This document shows, in pieces, positions 59,353 through 64,000 of a DNA stretch of 64,000 nt (its first letter is position 1; the number at the start of each line of letters is the position of its first letter). The DNA is taken from NCBI RefSeq assembly GCF_000718015.1, contig NZ_JODY01000030.1, positions 122,173 to 186,172 of the forward strand, written 5' to 3'. Origin of the DNA: Streptomyces catenulae (lineage in GTDB: Bacteria; Actinomycetota; Actinomycetes; Streptomycetales; Streptomycetaceae). The translations under genes were made by a program, and so were the position numbers. The notes below the pieces were generated by a model, which did not search any database, was not told the origin of the DNA, and saw only the letters and a program-made list of their open reading frames with translations.

Positions 59353-59619
59353 ATGCACATTCACATCAGACGCACCGGTGGCTTCGCGGGCATCGAGCGC
59401 CGCGCCGAGGTCGACACCTCGGCGCGGTCCGACGCCGACGCCTGGCACACCCTCGCCGAACGCTCCCTGGCCCAGGGTTTCGCCGAGCCCCCGGCCGGGG
59501 TCCCGGACGGCTTCCGCTACCAGATCACCGTGGACGGCAGGACCGTCTACTGCTCCGACCCGCGCCTGACCGAGGAGCAGCGCACGCTGATCACCCGGGT
59601 GCTGAAGGAGGGCGACTGA
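59353..59619 (+). CDS. Emfourin-like inhibitor of the M4 protease
   Basis: Protein of 88 residues starting MHIHIRRTGGFAGIERRAEVDTS. The GGFAG motif at residues 9-13 and the order IxRxGGFAGI, xxxxVDT and DGFRYQITVDGRTVYCSD match emfourin, the proteinaceous inhibitor encoded with protealysin in Serratia and found beside M4 proteases in many bacteria. It starts 47 bases after the protease stop with TAGGAG upstream, so co-expression is likely. It would hold the protease inactive in the cytoplasm. Confidence 0.85.
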   Translation: MHIHIRRTGGFAGIERRAEVDTSARSDADAWHTLAERSLAQGFAEPPAGVPDGFRYQITVDGRTVYCSDPRLTEEQRTLITRVLKEGD

Positions 59620-59644
59620 CGTACGGCGCAGGGCAGTTGACGGA

Positions 59645-59680
59645 CGGAGGGCGGCGGCCGGAGGGCCGCGCCGCCCTCCG
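59645..59680 (+). terminator. Terminator of the protease-inhibitor operon
   Basis: A 12-bp stem (59645-59656 with 59669-59680) followed by CCTTTGCC, downstream of the emfourin-like gene. Confidence 0.75.
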
Positions 59681-59769
59681 CCTTTGCCTCCGCCCTTGCC
59701 CCCGGGCCGATCCGGACAGCCGGACGCGCGGACCTTGACACCGTTACCGGCGGTATCCATGCTCCGGCC

Positions 59770-61137
59770 ATGACCACGGTGCCGGACCCCACCCCGCTCC
59801 CCCGTTTCCCCGCGGACTTCCTCTGGGGCGTCTCCGCCTCCGCGCAGCAGACCGAGGGCGCCGTCGACGAGGGCGGGCGCGGCCGGTCGTCCTGGGACGC
59901 GTTCGCCGCGCGGCCCGGCCGGATCAAGGACGGCTCCGACCCCCGGGTGGCGACCGACCACTACCACCGCTACCGCGAGGACGTCGCCCTCCTGCGGGAG
60001 CTGGGCGCCGGGGCGTTCCGCTTCTCGGTGGCCTGGCCGCGGGTGGTCCCCGACGGCGACGGACCGGTCAACGCCCGGGGGCTGGACTTCTACGACCGGC
60101 TCGTGGACGCGCTGCTCGCGGCGGGCGTCACGCCGGTGCCGACGCTCTTCCACTGGGACACCCCGCTGGCGCTGGAGGAGCGCGGCGGCTGGCTGCGCCG
60201 GGAGACCGCCGCGCACTTCGCCGCGTACGCGGACGCCGTCGCCGCCCGGCTCGGCGACCGCGTACACCGCTGGATCACCCTCAACGAACCGGCCGAACTG
60301 ACCCTGCTGGGGTACGGCATCGGCGCACACGCCCCCGGCCGTCGGCTGCTCTTCGACGCGCTGCCCGCCGCCCACCACCAGCTCCTGGGCCACGGGCTCG
60401 CCGTCCAGGCGCTGCGCGCCCGGGGTGCGGCGGACATCGGCATCGCCAACTCCCACGGCCCGACCTGGCCCGCCTCCGCCTCCGCCGCGGACACCGGCGC
60501 CGCCGACCTCTACGACCTGCTGCTCAACCGGCTGTTCGCGGATCCGCTGCTGCTGGGCCGCTACCCGGACGACGATCTGGCGGCGCTGCTGCCGGGCCCG
60601 GTCGCCGAGGACCTGAAGATCATCGCGGCGCCGCTGGACTGGTACGGCATCAACTACTACCAGCCGACCCGGGTGGGCGCCCCGCTGCCGGAGGGCGCCC
60701 CGACCGCGTTCGGCGGCGTCACCCTGCCGCCGGAACTCCCCTTCGCGCCCCGGGAGATCGAGGGGTACCCGCGGACCGGCTTCGGCTGGCCGGTGGTGCC
60801 CGCGGCCCTCACCGAACTGCTGCTCTCCTTCCGCGACCGCTACGGCGACCGGCTGCCCCCGGTGATCATCACCGAGAACGGCTGCGCGTACGACGGCACC
60901 GACGACCGGGAGCGGATCGCCTTCCTCGACGGGCACCTACGGGCGCTGCACACGGCGCTGGCGGCGGGCGTCGACGTCCGCGGCTACTTCGTCTGGTCGC
61001 TGACCGACAACTTCGAGTGGGCCGAGGGGTACGCCCGGCGCTTCGGGCTGGTGCACATCGACTACGCGACACAGCGGCGCACCCCGAAGGCGTCCTTCCG
61101 CTGGCTACGCGACGCCTGGCGGGCGCAGCGGGGGTGA
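59770..61137 (+). CDS. GH1 beta-glucosidase
   Basis: Protein of 455 residues, typical of glycoside hydrolase family 1. The acid/base Glu is E173 in TLNEPAE, the nucleophile E369 in IITENGCAY, and the N-terminal signature is FPADFLWGVSASAQQTEGA. WSLTDNFEWAEGYARRFGLVHIDY is the aglycone-side motif. It lacks a signal peptide and should hydrolyse imported oligosaccharides. A TTGACA (59735-59740)-N17-CATGCT (59758-59763) promoter would start the mRNA at ATG 59770; no ribosome site exists, so it is probably leaderless. Confidence 0.95.
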   Translation: MTTVPDPTPLPRFPADFLWGVSASAQQTEGAVDEGGRGRSSWDAFAARPGRIKDGSDPRVATDHYHRYREDVALLRELGAGAFRFSVAWPRVVPDGDGPVNARGLDFYDRLVDALLAAGVTPVPTLFHWDTPLALEERGGWLRRETAAHFAAYADAVAARLGDRVHRWITLNEPAELTLLGYGIGAHAPGRRLLFDALPAAHHQLLGHGLAVQALRARGAADIGIANSHGPTWPASASAADTGAADLYDLLLNRLFADPLLLGRYPDDDLAALLPGPVAEDLKIIAAPLDWYGINYYQPTRVGAPLPEGAPTAFGGVTLPPELPFAPREIEGYPRTGFGWPVVPAALTELLLSFRDRYGDRLPPVIITENGCAYDGTDDRERIAFLDGHLRALHTALAAGVDVRGYFVWSLTDNFEWAEGYARRFGLVHIDYATQRRTPKASFRWLRDAWRAQRG

Positions 61138-61200
61138 CCGCCGCGGCTGCTGTCCCACGCGGGCCGGGCCGTTGTCAGTGGTGGGTGGGAGGCTGAGGCC

Positions 61201-61413
61201 ATGACCGAAGCTGTGAAAGGCCCCGCGAGTTACTTCCCGTCGATCGAGAAGAAGTACGGCCGCCCGATCGGCCACTGGCAGGACCTCATCCGCGCCTCGC
61301 CGCTGACCCGGCACATGGAGCTGGTCACCTGGCTCACGTCCGAGCACGGACTGGGCCACGGCCACGCCAACGCCCTCGTCGCGCACACCCGCGCGGAGCG
61401 GATAGCCGAGTAG
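61201..61413 (+). CDS. DUF4287 domain protein
   Basis: Protein of 70 residues: SYFPSIEKKYGRPIGHWQDLIRAS, ELVTWLTSEHGLGHGHANALVAHTRAE. This is the DUF4287 domain (IEKKYGRPxxxW and GLGHGHANALVAxxR), small, helical and of unknown function. It is a free-standing gene between the glucosidase and era, with a hairpin downstream. Confidence 0.88.
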   Translation: MTEAVKGPASYFPSIEKKYGRPIGHWQDLIRASPLTRHMELVTWLTSEHGLGHGHANALVAHTRAERIAE

Positions 61414-61426
61414 CCGCGCGGCGGCC

Positions 61427-61450
61427 CGCCCGGCACGCCCGTGCCGGGCG
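61427..61450. terminator. Bidirectional hairpin between DUF4287 gene and era
   Basis: A perfect 10-bp stem (61427-61436 with 61441-61450) and four-base loop. Confidence 0.75.
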
Positions 61451-61482
61451 CGGGGGCACCGGCCGGGCGGCGGCGTCCGGGG

Positions 61483-62421
61483 TCAGAAGCCCAGTTTGCG
61501 CAGCTGCTTCGGGTCGCGCTGCCAGTCCTTGGCGACCTTGACGTGCAGATCGAGGAAGACGGGCGTACCGAGCAGCGCCTCGATGTGCTTGCGCGACTTG
61601 GTGCCGACCTCCTTCAGGCGCTTGCCCTTGGGGCCGATGATGATGCCCTTCTGGCTGGGGCGCTCGATGTAGACGTTGGCGTGGATGTCCAGCAGCGGCT
61701 TCTCCGCGGGCCGCCCCTCACGCGGCAGCATCTCCTCGACGACCACGGCGATCGAGTGCGGCAGCTCGTCGCGGACGCCCTCCAGCGCCGCCTCACGGAT
61801 CAGCTCGGCGACCATGACCTGCTCGGGCTCGTCGGTGAGGTCGCCCTCGGGGTAGAGCGGCGGGCTCTCCGGCAGCAGCGGCACCAGCAGATCGGCGAGG
61901 AGGCCCACCTGTGCGTCGCCGACGGCGGAGACCGGCACGATCTCCGCCCACTCAATGCCCAGCTCCTTGCCGAGCCGGTCGACGGCGAGCAGCTGCGCCG
62001 CGAGCGTCTTGGAGTCCACCAGGTCCGTCTTGGTGACGACGGCGATCTTCGGGGTCTTCTTGATACCGGCCAGCTCGGAGGCGATGTAGCGGTCGCCGGG
62101 GCCGAGCTTCTGGTCGGCGGGGAGGCAGAAGCCGATCACATCGACCTCGGCCCAGGTGGTGCGGACCACGTCGTTGAGGCGCTCACCGAGCAGGGTGCGC
62201 GGCTTGTGCAGCCCCGGGGTGTCGACGAGCACCAGCTGCGCCTCGGGGCGGTGCACGATGCCGCGGACGGTGTGGCGGGTGGTCTGCGGACGGTTGGAGG
62301 TGATGGCCACCTTCGTGCCGACCAGAGCGTTCGTCAGGGTGGACTTGCCCGCGTTGGGGCGGCCGACGAAGCAGGCGAAGCCCGCGCGGTGCGGGGCGGA
62401 GGAGTCTGTACGAGCGCTCAT
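61483..62421 (-). CDS. era: GTPase Era
   Basis: Protein of 312 residues from ATG 62421; ATG 62430 would add MGA. G1: FVGRPNAGKSTLTNAL; G2 region RHTVRGIV; G3: LVDTPGLHKP; G4: VVTKTDLVD. The C-terminal KH domain ends GIIIGPKGKRLKEVGTKSRKHIEALLGTPVFLDLHVKVAKDW and LRKLGF. It binds 16S rRNA 3' end and assists 30S assembly. In streptomycetes it follows ybeY, a CorC-like gene and the deaminase-like gene, which is consistent here as far as visible. Confidence 0.96.
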   Translation of the reverse strand: MSARTDSSAPHRAGFACFVGRPNAGKSTLTNALVGTKVAITSNRPQTTRHTVRGIVHRPEAQLVLVDTPGLHKPRTLLGERLNDVVRTTWAEVDVIGFCLPADQKLGPGDRYIASELAGIKKTPKIAVVTKTDLVDSKTLAAQLLAVDRLGKELGIEWAEIVPVSAVGDAQVGLLADLLVPLLPESPPLYPEGDLTDEPEQVMVAELIREAALEGVRDELPHSIAVVVEEMLPREGRPAEKPLLDIHANVYIERPSQKGIIIGPKGKRLKEVGTKSRKHIEALLGTPVFLDLHVKVAKDWQRDPKQLRKLGF

Positions 62422-62524
62422 GGCGCCCATTGTCCCCGATCCCCGCGCCCCGACCGACCACCGGTCGCCCCGGCGGCGGGCGGACGCCCGACCGGCGGCG
62501 CCCCGAGGCGCCGCCCGCCGGGGC

Positions 62525-62890
62525 TCAGGCGCGGGCGTCGCCCGCCGGGGCGGTGATCCGCAGGGTGCCGTCGGGGCCCGCCACGAGCACCGGCGTCTCG
62601 GGGCCGCCCAGGTCGGCGACTGCCGCGCGGTCCGCGGCGGCGGCGTGCTCCGCGTCGGTCACCACGGCGGCGGCCTCCAGGGACTGCGCGCCGCTGGCGA
62701 CGGCCATCGCCACGGCGGTCTGCAGCGCGCTGAGCTTCAGCGACTCCAGGGCCACGGTCCCGGCGACATAGGTGCGGCCGGTCTCGTCACGTACGGCGGC
62801 ACCCTCGGGCACGCCGTTGCGGGCCCGCGCCGAGCGCGCGAGCGTGATGATCTTGCGGTCTTCGGGGTCCAGCGGTGCGGCATCGCTCAT
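62525..62890 (-). CDS. Cytidine-deaminase-like protein lacking zinc-binding motifs
   Basis: Protein of 121 residues: DRKIITLARSARARNGVPEGAAVRDETGRTYVAGTVALESLKLSALQTAVAMAVASGAQSLEAAAVVTDAEHAAAADRAAVADLGGP. The overall order matches cytidine deaminase, but the H/C-A-E motif position reads SALQ and the PCGxC motif is absent, so zinc and catalysis should be lost. It may be a structural or regulatory relic conserved near era. ATG 62890 has no strong ribosome site; its start overlaps the upstream gene's end. Confidence 0.75.
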   Translation of the reverse strand: MSDAAPLDPEDRKIITLARSARARNGVPEGAAVRDETGRTYVAGTVALESLKLSALQTAVAMAVASGAQSLEAAAVVTDAEHAAAADRAAVADLGGPETPVLVAGPDGTLRITAPAGDARA

Positions 62891-63738
62891 ACGGGCGAGC
62901 ATATGCGGGGCCCGGCCCCCGCGGGCCCGCGGGGCGGAGCCGATTCCGGCCCGCCGTCCCCGCCCTCCCGCCGCGCCGCCGCGTCGAAGCGGACGGCCGC
63001 CACCCGCTCCCGGGTACCGGCGTCCAGCACCACCAGCGAGGCCAGCTCGGCAAGCGTCTCCGGCAGCTCCGTCGACGCGGCATCGGCCGACCGGTCCAGG
63101 GCGCGCAGCAACCGGTCCAGCCCGCGGCAGTGGCGATCGAAGACCCGGCGGCGCACCCAGCGGTCCCGCGCACGCTGCCCCGAGAGCGCGGTGTCGGCGC
63201 CGACATCCAGCAGCACCAGATGGAGCGTCCGCCCGTGGCGGGCCGCGCCGCGCGCCAACAACCGCCGCAGCCAGGCCCGGCTCCCGCAGTCGTGCACCAG
63301 CACCGGCCCGTCCCCCCGCAACGCGGCCACCACCTCCCGCAACAGCCGCCAGCGCGCCCACGGCCGGTAGACCGGATACGGCAGCCACCCCGGCATCACC
63401 GCCTCACACGCGACATGCACGGCACGCGGATCGACCACCCGCGCCACCGCTGCCCCCGCCCCACTCGACCAACGCCCCAGCAACGTGCTCTTGCCACTGC
63501 CCGGCAGCCCCGCGACCACAACAACGCCCCGAGCCGGATAACGAAGAAGGCCAGGAACGGCCCCCACCCCCCGCAGATCCACCAGCCCGCGGACACAGAC
63601 TTCGTCAGCGGCGTCGGCGGAGGCGTCGGAGGTCTCCCCAGCCACACCCCCGCCCCGCTCCCCCACACCCACCACATCCCCCTCCTCCGAGGGCACCCGT
63701 ACACCAGTCACCGGACGCACCATCCCCCCATCCCCCAC
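62887..63738 (-). CDS. P-loop ATPase / kinase-like protein
   Basis: Protein of 283 residues from GTG 63738 or 278 from ATG 63723. The Walker A is GVVVVAGLPGSGKSTLLGRW near residue 75, and VLVHDCGSRAWLRR is the Walker B-like part. The lid-like stretch VRRRVFDRHCRGLDRLLRAL is Arg-rich, in keeping with adenylate/zeta-type kinases. The first 45 residues are low-complexity. It overlaps the deaminase-like start by four bases. The substrate is unknown. The promoter region is close to the damaged contig end. Confidence 0.8.
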   Translation of the reverse strand: MGDGGMVRPVTGVRVPSEEGDVVGVGERGGGVAGETSDASADAADEVCVRGLVDLRGVGAVPGLLRYPARGVVVVAGLPGSGKSTLLGRWSSGAGAAVARVVDPRAVHVACEAVMPGWLPYPVYRPWARWRLLREVVAALRGDGPVLVHDCGSRAWLRRLLARGAARHGRTLHLVLLDVGADTALSGQRARDRWVRRRVFDRHCRGLDRLLRALDRSADAASTELPETLAELASLVVLDAGTRERVAAVRFDAAARREGGDGGPESAPPRGPAGAGPRICSPV

Positions 63739-63852
63739 TGCTCACCCACCCCACTGCTGATGTCGGCCACCCTCGCCGCACGCCAATTCCTGGCCAGCTT
63801 CACACGGGCGCAAGAAGAACCGGAAGAACACAAGGAAGGCCCGACAACGCAA

Positions 63853-63931
63853 GGCGGTGGTGGGGTCGGGGGTGGTGTTGCGGACGTAAAGCGGAGCAGT
63901 CCGCAACACCACCCCCGACCCCACCACCGCC
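63853..63931. repeat. 33-bp perfect inverted repeat at the contig end
   Basis: Arms 63853-63885 and 63899-63931 are perfect reverse complements of 33 bases around a 13-base loop. Composition is GGTGG/CCACC-rich. It may be a real hairpin (terminator) or a fold-back sequencing artefact just before adapter sequence. The 63739-63852 part holds nothing I recognise. Confidence 0.85.
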
Positions 63932-63949
63932 GCCCCCACAACGGACCGC

Positions 63950-64000
63950 CTGTCTCTTATACACATCTCCGAGCCCACGAGACTCCTGAGCATCTCGTAT
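63950..64000 (+). other. Illumina Nextera transposase adapter, i7 index and P7 start (contamination)
   Basis: CTGTCTCTTATACACATCT (63950-63968) is the Nextera mosaic end, and CCGAGCCCACGAGAC (63969-63983) completes the read adapter. TCCTGAGC (63984-63991) equals the N704 i7 index, and ATCTCGTAT (63992-64000) begins the P7 primer. Genome sequence ends at 63949. Confidence 0.98.

Noticed and set aside
62772..63989. 405-residue plus-strand frame reaching the contig end
   Set aside because: It is antisense to the P-loop ATPase gene, and its last residues come from the Nextera adapter.
63742..63993. 83-residue minus-strand frame beginning MLRSLVGSEMCIRDR
   Set aside because: Its N-terminus is translated adapter and index, a known database contaminant peptide.

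Overview
The window is about 64 kb of very GC-rich DNA with actinobacterial codon bias, GTG and TTG starts, GGAGG-type ribosome sites, long GC-rich hairpin terminators and two TTA codons in one regulator. Gene content and order (hrdA-like sigma factor, dnaG, nirBD, ppdK, glyS, znuACB-zur, uppS, recO, a conservon, leuA, M4 protease, era) fit the conserved core of a Streptomyces or close relative. Species assignment is inference. The sequence is a draft contig: its last 51 bases are Illumina Nextera adapter and index, not genome.

Layout. 1-2.2 kb: cut-off histidine phosphatase, thioredoxin with a near-perfect SigR promoter, a VOC protein, one CAU tRNA and two tRNA-Asn. 2.4-18 kb: YtxH protein, FGGY kinase, HrdA-like sigma factor, primase, PLP dehydratase with FAD reductase, dGTPase with sirohydrochlorin chelatase, adenosine deaminase, YdcF/SanA protein, secreted serine protease with CutA, cupin, TauE permease. 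18-31 kb: nirBD, SRPBCC and SDR proteins, HemK-like methyltransferase, a sugar ABC importer without its ATPase, a TauD dioxygenase, two paralogous small proteins and a TTA-containing ArsR-type regulator. 31-46 kb: ppdK, glutathionyl-hydroquinone reductase family protein, dusB, DHA2 exporter, a two-component pair, glyS, then the zinc uptake genes znuACB followed by zur. 46-56 kb: uppS, recO, repeat-rich DNA and small genes, then a complete conservon (sensor-kinase-like, roadblock, DUF742, GTPase) fused by overlaps to a CYP157-like/CYP154-like P450 pair, and a TerB-like gene. 56-64 kb: leuA with a Leu4 leader peptide, a protealysin-type M4 protease with an emfourin-like inhibitor, GH1 glucosidase, DUF4287 protein, era, a degenerate cytidine-deaminase-like gene and a P-loop ATPase.

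Functional links. Siroheme for NirB can be supplied by the CbiX-like chelatase about 6 kb upstream. Zinc uptake is probably repressed through two Zur boxes overlapping the znuA promoter. The conservon genes overlap end to end and probably form one signalling complex. The M4 protease and emfourin-like gene look like an enzyme-inhibitor pair. leuA looks attenuated through its leader peptide. I see no prophage, insertion sequence, CRISPR array or rRNA. The most novel-looking material is the ExxR-less P450 overlapping its partner by 76 nt, the paralogous small proteins at 28.8-29.8 kb, the small-gene/repeat zone at 47.8-49.6 kb, and the deaminase-like protein lacking its zinc ligands.
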